A stretch of 10,436 bases of DNA from an uncultured Acidobacteriota bacterium (GTDB lineage: Bacteria; Acidobacteriota; Thermoanaerobaculia; Gp7-AA8). How positions within the stretch are numbered: position 1 is the stretch's first letter; each line of letters starts with the position of its first letter. Made by a program: the position numbers and the translations under genes. The stretch is taken from contig CAMPKJ010000174.1 of NCBI GenBank assembly GCA_946887105.1, positions 1 to 10,436 on the forward strand. The letters run 5' to 3'. The notes below the pieces were generated by a model, which worked only from the letters and a program-made list of their open reading frames with translations, was not told where the DNA came from and did no database searches. Shown in pieces: positions 1 through 5,780 of the stretch.

Positions 1-956
1 GTCTCGCGCTGATCGAAGCGCGCGAGGCGGAGACCGGCACGCGTCTCGTCGCCGCGGCGTCGGCAGCCTGGCTGCAGCTCGGCGCGCGGCCCGGCCGCGA
101 TTCCGCGTTCGAGGAGGAAAAGTCGGCGCGCATCCGCGAGGCGCTCGGCGATGACCGGCTGCGCATCGTGCTCGCGTCGGGCGCCGCGATGACGTACGAC
201 GCCATGGTCGCGCTCGCGCGCGAACAGGTCAGCCGGCTGGGCGATGCTGTCGGCGGCAGCGCGCGCGTGCCGCTGCGCGTGCGCGCACTCGGACCGCTCG
301 AGATCGAGCGCGACGGCGAGCCGGTCGAGGAGTCGGCGCGCTCGCGCGAGTTGTTGCTCTACCTCCTCTGCCATCCGTCCGGCCGCACGAAGGAACAGAT
401 CGGCGCGGCGCTCTGGCCGGACGCCGACGCGTCGAAGCTGCGCAACAACTTCCATGTCACGCTGCACCGTCTGCGCAAGGGTCTCGGCGCGGCGGAATGG
501 ATCGTCGTCGACGGCGACACGTACGCGCTCGACCGCTCGCGCGGTCTCGACTTCGACGCGGAGACGTTCGAGCGCGAGGCGAACGCCGCCATCGCCAGCC
601 GCGACCGGCACCCGCGCAACATCGAGCGCCTCAGCCGCGCCGTGCAGCTCTACCGCGGAGACTTTTTCGAGAACGCAAAGGACGGCGAGTGGTATCTCCC
701 GATCCGTAACCGTCTCCGCGATCTCTACGCGCGCTCACTCGACACCCTCGGCCGCGCCCGCATGGCCGCGGGCGATTTCGCCGCCGCCGCCGACACGTAC
801 CAGCGCCTCGTGAATTTCGACGAGCTCGATGAGGACGCCACGCGCAACCTCATGACCGCGCTGGAGAAACAAGGCGACAGCGCCGGCGCCAAACGCGCCT
901 ACCGCCGCTTGGCCGCGGCGCTCAAGCGCGAGCTGGGCGAAGAGCCGGGGTTCTGA
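1..956 (+). CDS. C-terminal part of a regulator with winged-helix and BTAD (SARP-type) domains, 5' truncated
   Basis: The frame is open from base 3 to the TGA at 954-956, giving 317 residues with no start in the window, so the gene begins upstream. The first ~85 residues are alpha-helical. They contain a stretch (LGDDRLRIVLASGAAMTYDA) like the last repeat of ATPase/TPR regulators of the LuxR/MalT/AfsR kind. Residues ~93-178 form an OmpR/SARP-type winged helix (LGPLEIERDGEPV, then LLLYLLCHP, ALWPDADASKLRNNFHVTLHRLRKGL). Residues ~180-317 form a BTAD TPR-like domain (FERE, LYRGDFFEN, AAADTYQRLVNFDELDEDATRNLMTAL, AYRRLAAALKRELG). In classic SARPs these two domains are N-terminal; here they close the protein, probably behind an ATPase/TPR sensor. 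It is likely a DNA-binding transcriptional activator. The direct repeat before the next gene is a plausible target. Domain assignment is confident; the ligand and N-terminal half cannot be seen. Confidence 0.85.
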   Translation, partial: LALIEAREAETGTRLVAAASAAWLQLGARPGRDSAFEEEKSARIREALGDDRLRIVLASGAAMTYDAMVALAREQVSRLGDAVGGSARVPLRVRALGPLEIERDGEPVEESARSRELLLYLLCHPSGRTKEQIGAALWPDADASKLRNNFHVTLHRLRKGLGAAEWIVVDGDTYALDRSRGLDFDAETFEREANAAIASRDRHPRNIERLSRAVQLYRGDFFENAKDGEWYLPIRNRLRDLYARSLDTLGRARMAAGDFAAAADTYQRLVNFDELDEDATRNLMTALEKQGDSAGAKRAYRRLAAALKRELGEEPGF

Positions 957-960
957 CGAC

Positions 961-1033
961 GTCTCAAAGTCTCAAAGTCTCAAAGAGGATGGGCGCCGCG
1001 CGCTTCTCCTTTGTGACTTTGAGACTTTGCGAC
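961..1033. repeat. Intergenic inverted repeat built from octamer tandem repeats
   Basis: The left arm 961-985 is exactly three tandem copies of GTCTCAAA plus a G. The right arm 1009-1033 is three degenerate copies of CTTTGNGA plus C. The arms are complementary at 23 of 25 positions, with a 23-nt loop. It starts 5 bases after the regulator stop codon, so RNA through it could fold into a long hairpin and may end or protect the regulator transcript. There is no T-tract, so a classical intrinsic terminator is not supported. Confidence 0.8.
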
Positions 1034-1048
1034 TCCCCGGTCAGCGGC

Positions 1049-1070
1049 CGTAAGCACCCCGTAAGCACCC
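1049..1070 (+). promoter_or_regulatory. Perfect 11-bp tandem direct repeat upstream of the -10 box; candidate SARP/BTAD binding site
   Basis: CGTAAGCACCC occurs twice head to tail (1049-1059 and 1060-1070). A weaker third copy (GTCAGCG against GTAAGCA) starts at 1040. Taking GTAAGCA as the core, the last copy ends 8 bp before the -10 box at 1076. SARP regulators are known to bind heptamer direct repeats at 11-bp period about 8 bp upstream of the -10, in place of a -35 element. No convincing -35 hexamer is present here. A BTAD regulator is encoded immediately upstream. The repeat is seen; its binding by that protein is inferred. Confidence 0.5.
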
Positions 1071-1075
1071 GTGCC

Positions 1076-1081
1076 TACCTT
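1076..1081 (+). promoter_or_regulatory. -10 box of the glycosyltransferase gene, probably giving a leaderless mRNA
   Basis: TACCTT fits the TANNNT form of a -10 element and is separated from the ATG at 1089 by 7 nt (GCACGGC). That is the usual -10 to transcription-start distance, so the mRNA could begin at the A of the start codon. No Shine-Dalgarno sequence precedes the ATG. The helicase gene has the same layout with a near-identical 7-nt spacer. Confidence 0.45.
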
Positions 1082-1088
1082 GCACGGC

Positions 1089-2396
1089 ATGAGATACCTG
1101 TTCGCACCGTTTCCGGTGACCGGCCATGTGAATCCGGGCCTGCCGATCGCGCGCGAACTGGTTCGCCGCGGCCATGAGGTCCGCTGGTATTCGACGCCGC
1201 GCTTCAAACGCACCATCGAAACCATGGGCGCCCGTTGGGTGCCTCTCCGGAACGCCATCCCGATCGACGAAGAGAAGTTCGACATGTGGCCCGATCGGCC
1301 GGCCGAAGGGATCGCGCAGCTCCGTTTCGATCTCAAGAACAGTTTCATCGAATTCATTCGCGGTGCGCTGGCGGATCTCGAAGCCGAACTGCGCCGCGAG
1401 CCGGCGGACGTGATCGTCGGCGACAACGCCTCCGCCGTCGTCGAAGCGGTCCATCAAAAGCTCGGCATTCCGTGGGCCGTTTACGGGATGTCGGTGATGA
1501 GCACCTCCAGCCGCGACACTGCGCCGTTCGGCCTTGCGCTTCCGCCGAGCACCACCGCCCTCGGCCGTCTGCGCAACAAAGCACTGTACTGGCTCGTCGA
1601 GCGCGTGATCTTCCGCGAGGCGCACAACTACAACGCCCAACTGCGCCGCGACCTCGGATTGCCGCCGCTGCGGCGCAGCATCTTCGACTTCGCCAAGGAC
1701 GCGCACCTCTATCTGCAGAGCGGTGTGCCGTCCTTCGACTATCCGCGCACCGACCTCCCGCCGAACGTCCACTACATCGGCGCGCCCATCCCCGAGCCTC
1801 CGCACGGCTGGACTCCGCCGTCGTGGTGGGGTCAGGTCTTCGGAAAGCGCGTGGTGCTGGTCACGCAGGGCACCATCAACAACGACTTCGATCAGCTGAT
1901 CCGTCCGGCCATTCGCGCGCTGGCGGAACAGAACGTCCTGGTGATCGTGACGACGGGCAGCAGAAACGCGGAAGAAGTGAAGATCGATCCGTTGCCGTCC
2001 AACGTACGCGTGCAGCGCTTCATCCCCTACGCGCACCTGATCCCGCACGTCGACCTGCTGCTGACGAACGGCGGCTACGGCTCGATCCAGATCGCGCTCG
2101 CGCATGGCGTGCCGGTCGTGGCGATCGGGAAGACCGAGGACAAGGCCGAGATCGCCAATCGCGTGAACTGGTCGGGCGTCGGGATCGGGCTGAAAACGCG
2201 CACGGCCACCGAAGCGCAAATCCGGAAGGCCGTGCAGACCGTACTCGATACACCGACTTACGCGGCGCGCGCCGAGGCCATGCGTTACGAGCTGGCCGGC
2301 CTCGACGCGGCAAAGATCGGCGCCGGCCTGCTCGAAGAACTGGCGGGCGCCTACGACGTAATAGAAGAACAGGAAGCGCTCGAACAGAGCGCATGA
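1089..2396 (+). CDS. GT1-family (MGT/UGT-like) glycosyltransferase
   Basis: This 435-residue protein has the GT-B fold pattern of UDP-glucosyl/glucuronosyl-type transferases, which move a sugar from a nucleotide donor to a small lipophilic acceptor. The N-terminal start MRYLFAPFPVTGHVNPGLPI carries the expected catalytic-base histidine (His13) in the GHVNP loop. The C-terminal donor-binding half has VVLVTQGT at the domain switch, then FIPYAHLIPHVDLLLTNGGY followed by GS, ALAHGVPVVAIG and EDKAEIANRV. It lacks the usual HGG histidine (TNGG here) and the DQ pair (EDK here), both variants known to occur in MGT relatives. The length is normal for the family. ATG 1089 is preferred over an in-frame GTG at 1071, because the GTG lies upstream of the -10 box and adds residues before the beta-strand start. 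The acceptor is unknown. Location suggests control by the upstream BTAD regulator. Confidence 0.85.
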   Translation: MRYLFAPFPVTGHVNPGLPIARELVRRGHEVRWYSTPRFKRTIETMGARWVPLRNAIPIDEEKFDMWPDRPAEGIAQLRFDLKNSFIEFIRGALADLEAELRREPADVIVGDNASAVVEAVHQKLGIPWAVYGMSVMSTSSRDTAPFGLALPPSTTALGRLRNKALYWLVERVIFREAHNYNAQLRRDLGLPPLRRSIFDFAKDAHLYLQSGVPSFDYPRTDLPPNVHYIGAPIPEPPHGWTPPSWWGQVFGKRVVLVTQGTINNDFDQLIRPAIRALAEQNVLVIVTTGSRNAEEVKIDPLPSNVRVQRFIPYAHLIPHVDLLLTNGGYGSIQIALAHGVPVVAIGKTEDKAEIANRVNWSGVGIGLKTRTATEAQIRKAVQTVLDTPTYAARAEAMRYELAGLDAAKIGAGLLEELAGAYDVIEEQEALEQSA

Positions 2397-2406
2397 GGCA
2401 ACCAAA

Positions 2407-2475
2407 ATGGCTGGAATCGGAATCGTGGCAGTCGTCCTGATGATCTTCGTCACCGTGTCGCGCGACGAGGAATGA
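2407..2475 (+). CDS. Candidate 22-residue single-pass membrane microprotein
   Basis: ATG 2407 to TGA 2473-2475 encodes 22 residues: Met, then the uninterrupted hydrophobic run AGIGIVAVVLMIFVTV, then the polar tail SRDEE. A GAGG Shine-Dalgarno sequence (2395-2398) sits 8 nt before the ATG and overlaps the stop codon of the glycosyltransferase. The reading frame starts 10 nt after that stop, so it would be co-transcribed and possibly translated by re-initiation. About three-quarters of its codons end in G or C, in keeping with genuine genes here. The layout resembles small accessory membrane proteins such as CydX or KdpF in style only; I see no homology and give no function. It could be chance, since the ORF is short. 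Confidence 0.45.
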   Translation: MAGIGIVAVVLMIFVTVSRDEE

Positions 2476-2528
2476 TGGGCAGCTCTTTTCACTAGGCATC
2501 CCACCCGGCGCGAGTAACCGCCGCGCTG

Positions 2529-2569
2529 CTCTCTCTCCCAATTCTCTCTCCTCTCCCTCCTACCTTCCC
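2529..2569. other. Polypyrimidine tract in the intergenic region before the helicase gene
   Basis: 38 of 41 bases on the + strand are C or T, mostly CTCTCC words; the only purines are A at 2540, 2541 and 2562. It lies 50-90 bases upstream of the helicase -10 box. Such strand-asymmetric tracts can form unusual DNA structure, but nothing here shows a function. The rest of 2476-2528 shows no recognisable element. Confidence 0.6.
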
Positions 2570-2576
2570 GGACCGT

Positions 2577-2605
2577 GGCGCCGGCCGTTGCAACCGGCCG
2601 GCGCC
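2577..2605. promoter_or_regulatory. Perfect GC-rich palindrome at the -35 region of the helicase promoter
   Basis: GGCGCCGGCCG (2577-2587) and CGGCCGGCGCC (2595-2605) are exact reverse complements, 11 bp each, around the 7-nt loop TTGCAAC. The palindrome ends 13 bp before the -10 box TATGAT, where RNA polymerase or an activator or repressor would bind. It could be an operator for a dimeric regulator. If transcription starts further upstream, it would instead form a strong hairpin in the 5' leader. No T-tract follows, so it is not a typical terminator. Confidence 0.6.
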
Positions 2606-2618
2606 GTCGCTGCGGCGA

Positions 2619-2624
2619 TATGAT
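2619..2624 (+). promoter_or_regulatory. -10 box of the helicase gene, probably giving a leaderless mRNA
   Basis: TATGAT is one base from the TATAAT consensus and is followed by 7 nt (GCGCGGC) and then ATG 2632. This matches the layout at 1076-1091 (GCACGGC spacer). No Shine-Dalgarno sequence lies before the ATG. Two further in-frame ATGs (2620, 2623) overlap the box itself and would not be start codons if this promoter is used. Confidence 0.5.
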
Positions 2625-2631
2625 GCGCGGC

Positions 2632-4716
2632 ATGTCAGACAGTACGAAGTCATTCGCCGATCTCGGTCTCCGCGCGGAAATCGTCGACACTCTCACCACC
2701 CTCGGGTACGAGGCGCCGACCCCCATCCAGGAACGCACCATTCCGCTGATGCTCTCCGGCCGCGATCTGATCGGCCAGGCGCAGACCGGCACCGGCAAGA
2801 CCGCGGCGTTCGCGTTGCCGATCCTCGAAAAGATCGATCCGAAGCTGCGCGACACACAGGCGCTCGTGCTCACGCCGACGCGCGAGCTGGCCATGCAGGT
2901 CGCAGATGCCATCCATTCGTATTCGTCGAAGCTCGGCGCGATCAGCGTCCTTCCCGTTTACGGCGGCGCGCCGATCTTTCCGCAGCTCAAGCGACTCGAG
3001 CGCGGCGCGCAGATCGTCGTCGGCACGCCGGGACGTCTCATCGATCACCTCGAGCGCAAGAGCCTCGACCTCTCGAAAATCCGCGTGCTCGTGCTCGATG
3101 AAGCGGACGAGATGCTGAAGATGGGTTTCGCGGAGGAAGTCGACAAGATCCTGGCCGCGGTGTCCGACGAGCGGCAGATCGCACTCTTCTCCGCGACGAT
3201 GCCGGAGGAAGTGCTGCGCGTTGCGAAACGCCACCTGCGCAATCCGGAGCGCGTCGAGATCGAGCACCGCAGCATTTCCGCTCCGGCGATCGAACAGCGC
3301 TTTCTCAACGTCTCCGAGGGACAGAAGCTCGAGGTGCTGACGCAGATCCTCGAGTTGCAGCCGGCGGAGGCGGTGCTGATCTTCCGCAGGACCAAAACCG
3401 GATCGGCGGAGCTGGCGGAGAAACTCGAAGGACGCGGCTTCGCGGCCGTGGCGATGCATGGCGACATGACCCAGTCGCTGCGCGAGAGCGTCATCCGCCG
3501 GCTGCGTGCCGGACAGGTGGAGATCGTGGTCGCGACCGACGTCGCCGCGCGCGGGCTCGACGTCGAACAGATCGAGCACGTCATCAACTACGACGTTCCG
3601 TACGACGTCGAAGCGTACGTGCATCGCATCGGACGCACGGGGCGCGCGGGCCGGGCCGGACTGGCCACCATGTTCATCACACCGCGCGAGCGGAAGATGA
3701 TGCGCGAGATCGAGCGCTACACCGGCGCGCAGATCAAGCCGATGAAGATGCCGACGCGCGCCGACATCGCCGCGAAACGCATCGGCGTGTTCAAGGACAC
3801 CATCCGCAAGACCATCGCCGAAGGCGATCTGGACATGTACCTCGAGCTGGTCGAGCAACTGGTCGAGGAAGGACCGTTCGACATCGCCGACGTTGCCGCC
3901 GCGGCCGCGCGTATTGCGAATGGATCGCGTGCGCTGGTGCGCGCGCGCGAGGAGGAGACGGTCGAACACGTCGAGGCGCGCGCGGAGAGCGCAGGCGCGC
4001 CTCCGCCGCCGGTGCACGACAAGACCGTCACGCTTTCGATGGCGGTCGGCCGCGCGAACGGCATCCGCCCGGCCGACATCGTCGGCTCGATCGCGAACGA
4101 AGCGGACATCCCCGGCCGCGAGATCGGACCGATCGACATCCAGGAAGACATCACCTACGTCGGCATCCCGCAGCGCTTCGTCGAGGTCGTGCTGGAGAAA
4201 GTGGGCAGGGCGAAGTTCCGCGGCCGCAGCCTGAACCTCCGCGTCGCACAAGCCGGCGCCCAGACCGCCCGCCGCCCCGCCCCGAAAGCGGCCTACGACA
4301 AGCCGCGTTCCGCCGCGGGGTCAGGTCCCCGCTCGTACGACAAGCCGCGTTTCGCGCCAGGCGACAAGCCGCGACCGGCGGCGGGGTCAGGTCCTCGTTC
4401 TTACGACAAACCGCGACCGGCGGCGGGGTCAGGCCCTCGTTCTTACGACAAGCCGCGAACGGCGGCGGGGTCAGGTCCCCGTTCTTACGACAAGCCGCGA
4501 CCGGCAGCGGGGTCAGGCCCCCGTTCGTACGACAGACCGCGACCGGCGCCGCCGAGCGGTCCTCGCGATCGCGTGACGCGCGCGACGGGGTCAGGCCCCC
4601 GCGATCGTGCGCCGCGCCGCGAGGAGCTGCCGGGCCGCGAATACTCCCCTCGCACCCCCAAGCCGTTTTACAGTGATGTGAAGAAGGGCGGATTCAAAGG
4701 GAAGAAGCGGAAATGA
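2632..4716 (+). CDS. deaD: DEAD-box ATP-dependent RNA helicase, DeaD/CsdA type, with repetitive C-terminal tail
   Basis: The 694-residue product unwinds or remodels structured RNA; DeaD/CsdA relatives act in ribosome assembly, mRNA decay and cold adaptation. All helicase motifs are present: Q motif (FADLGL with Gln33), AQTGTGKT (50-57), PTRELA (82-87), TPGR (132-135), DEAD (156-159), SAT (187-189), LIFRRTK (249-255), ARGLD (306-310) and HRIGRTGR (331-338). Residues ~463-540 match the DbpA/CsdA RNA-binding domain (NGIRPADIVGSIANEADIPG, REIGPIDI, FRGRSLNLRVA). Residues ~541-694 are a disordered Arg/Pro/Gly-rich tail with SYDKPRPAAGSGPR repeats and a basic KGGFKGKKRK end, likely to hold RNA or ribosomes non-specifically. 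The start is set by the -10 box 7 nt upstream. The stop overlaps the next gene's ATG, so the two are probably translationally coupled. Confidence 0.93.
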   Translation: MSDSTKSFADLGLRAEIVDTLTTLGYEAPTPIQERTIPLMLSGRDLIGQAQTGTGKTAAFALPILEKIDPKLRDTQALVLTPTRELAMQVADAIHSYSSKLGAISVLPVYGGAPIFPQLKRLERGAQIVVGTPGRLIDHLERKSLDLSKIRVLVLDEADEMLKMGFAEEVDKILAAVSDERQIALFSATMPEEVLRVAKRHLRNPERVEIEHRSISAPAIEQRFLNVSEGQKLEVLTQILELQPAEAVLIFRRTKTGSAELAEKLEGRGFAAVAMHGDMTQSLRESVIRRLRAGQVEIVVATDVAARGLDVEQIEHVINYDVPYDVEAYVHRIGRTGRAGRAGLATMFITPRERKMMREIERYTGAQIKPMKMPTRADIAAKRIGVFKDTIRKTIAEGDLDMYLELVEQLVEEGPFDIADVAAAAARIANGSRALVRAREEETVEHVEARAESAGAPPPPVHDKTVTLSMAVGRANGIRPADIVGSIANEADIPGREIGPIDIQEDITYVGIPQRFVEVVLEKVGRAKFRGRSLNLRVAQAGAQTARRPAPKAAYDKPRSAAGSGPRSYDKPRFAPGDKPRPAAGSGPRSYDKPRPAAGSGPRSYDKPRTAAGSGPRSYDKPRPAAGSGPRSYDRPRPAPPSGPRDRVTRATGSGPRDRAPRREELPGREYSPRTPKPFYSDVKKGGFKGKKRK
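4294..4602 (+). repeat. In-frame coding repeats of the helicase tail, with a conserved GGGGTCAGGY core
   Basis: The 42-nt unit (SYDKPRPAAGSGPR) recurs in tandem, with longer or shorter variants at the edges. The core GGGGTCAGG(T/C)CC starts at 4317, 4383, 4425, 4467, 4509 and 4587, that is at spacings of 66, 42, 42, 42 and 78, all multiples of 3. Copy 1 reads GCGGGGTCAGGTCCCCGC and could form a 6-bp stem with a 6-nt loop. Serine in the GSGPR motif is TCA in all six copies, although neighbouring serines are mostly TCG or AGC. An additional related unit near 4546 (PPSGPR) lacks the core. Confidence 0.85.
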
Positions 4717-5780
4717 TCCACCCGGTCATCGTCGGCACGGGCAGCCACATCCCCGAGCGCGTCGTCCCCAACGACGCTTTCCTCGGCCACGACTTCCGTG
4801 GCCCCGATCAGAAGACCATCGACAAGCCGAACGACGAGATCCTTCGCCAGTTCGAGTCGATCACCGGCATCCGCGAGCGCCGTTACGCGCCCGACGACAT
4901 GGTCACGAGCGATCTCGCCGCCGACGCGGCGCGGAAAGCGCTGCTGTCGTCCGGCATCGACGGCGAATCGCTCGACGGCATCATCGTCGCGCACAACTTC
5001 GGCGACGTGCGCGCGGGCACGACGCACCTCGATCTCGTGCCGTCGATCGCCGCGCGTGTGAAGGCGCGGCTGGGCATCCGCAATCCGTACGCGGCCGCGT
5101 GGGACATCATCTTCGGCTGCCCCGGCTGGCTGCAGGGCGTGATCGTGGCCGACTCGATGATCCGCGCCGGCGATGCGAAACGGATCCTGGTCATCGGCGC
5201 CGACACGCTCTCGCGCATTTCCGACCCGCACGACCGCGACAGCCTGATCTACGCCGACGGCGCCGGCGCGGTGATCGTCGAAGGACGGGAAACGGCGGCA
5301 GGCATCCTCGCGCACGCGGTGCGCTCCGACGCGCTCGATTACTCGAACATGCTGTTCATGGGCTCGTCGTATCACCCCGAGGCGTTTCTCGAGTCGCTGT
5401 TCCTGAAGATGGAAGGGCGCAAGCTGTACAAGTACGCGCTGAACACCGTCGCCGGGGCGATGAAGGAAGCGCTGAGCCGTGCCGGTGTCGATGCGCGTGA
5501 CGTGAAAAAGGTGCTCATCCACCAGGCCAACGGCAAGATGGACGAGGCCATCCTCGACGCGTTCTACGCGCTCTACGGCATCGACGAGCCACCCGCGGGC
5601 GTGATGCCGATGACCATCTCCTGGCTCGGCAACAGCAGCGTCGCCACCGTGCCCACGCTGCTCGACCTGATCCTGCGCGGCGAAATGCCGACGCATTCGA
5701 TCGCGACAGGAGACGGGATCGTATACGCGTCCGTCGGCGCGGGGATGCACATCATCGCGGTGGAGTACCGGTGGGCGTGA
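4713..5780 (+). CDS. 3-oxoacyl-ACP synthase III (FabH-like) family protein
   Basis: A 355-residue thiolase-fold condensing enzyme. KAS III enzymes join an acyl-CoA starter to malonyl-ACP at the start of fatty-acid synthesis; relatives act in polyketide or other lipid pathways. The Cys-His-Asn triad is visible: Cys136 in DIIFGCPGWLQG, His270 in LIHQAN and Asn307 in WLGNSS. Other family marks are ITGIRERRYA (50-59), YADGAGAVIVE (180-190) and the C-terminal GDGIVYASVGAGMH. It is somewhat longer than E. coli FabH (~317), and the FGCPGW active-site context differs from the classical ACAGF, so the subfamily and starter unit are open. The ATG overlaps the helicase stop (ATGA), and an AAGAAG stretch upstream may serve as ribosome binding site. 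Its last 29 bases overlap the convergent methyltransferase gene. No other fatty-acid synthesis gene is nearby. Confidence 0.85.
   Translation: MIHPVIVGTGSHIPERVVPNDAFLGHDFRGPDQKTIDKPNDEILRQFESITGIRERRYAPDDMVTSDLAADAARKALLSSGIDGESLDGIIVAHNFGDVRAGTTHLDLVPSIAARVKARLGIRNPYAAAWDIIFGCPGWLQGVIVADSMIRAGDAKRILVIGADTLSRISDPHDRDSLIYADGAGAVIVEGRETAAGILAHAVRSDALDYSNMLFMGSSYHPEAFLESLFLKMEGRKLYKYALNTVAGAMKEALSRAGVDARDVKKVLIHQANGKMDEAILDAFYALYGIDEPPAGVMPMTISWLGNSSVATVPTLLDLILRGEMPTHSIATGDGIVYASVGAGMHIIAVEYRWA

Noticed and set aside
961..1033. Intrinsic terminator after the regulator gene
   Set aside because: The stem is long but not especially GC-rich and no run of T follows on either strand, so I list it as a repeat only.
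1071..1088. GTG at 1071 as start of the glycosyltransferase
   Set aside because: It lies upstream of the likely -10 box and adds six residues before the first beta strand; ATG 1089 fits the family N-terminus.
2561..2631. GTG at 2575 with TACCTT at 2561-2566 as an alternative leaderless start for the helicase
   Set aside because: The spacer is 8 nt and the added 19 residues (Arg-rich, from the palindrome) are unlike a helicase N-terminus; ATG 2632 with TATGAT fits better. Kept in mind as a second promoter.
1041..2912. Long antisense open frame (623 codons) over the glycosyltransferase and the start of the helicase
   Set aside because: It runs through two well-supported genes and the intergenic polypyrimidine tract; its product is rich in Arg, His and Asp with no domain pattern, as expected opposite GC-rich codons.
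2650..4251. Long antisense open frame (533 codons) over the helicase
   Set aside because: The + strand carries every DEAD-box motif; the antisense product is a low-complexity Arg/Asp/His sequence without recognisable folds.
4317..4600. CRISPR-like array from evenly spaced GGGGTCAGG repeats
   Set aside because: Repeats are in frame within a coding sequence, intervening sequence is itself repeated rather than unique, and no cas genes are present.
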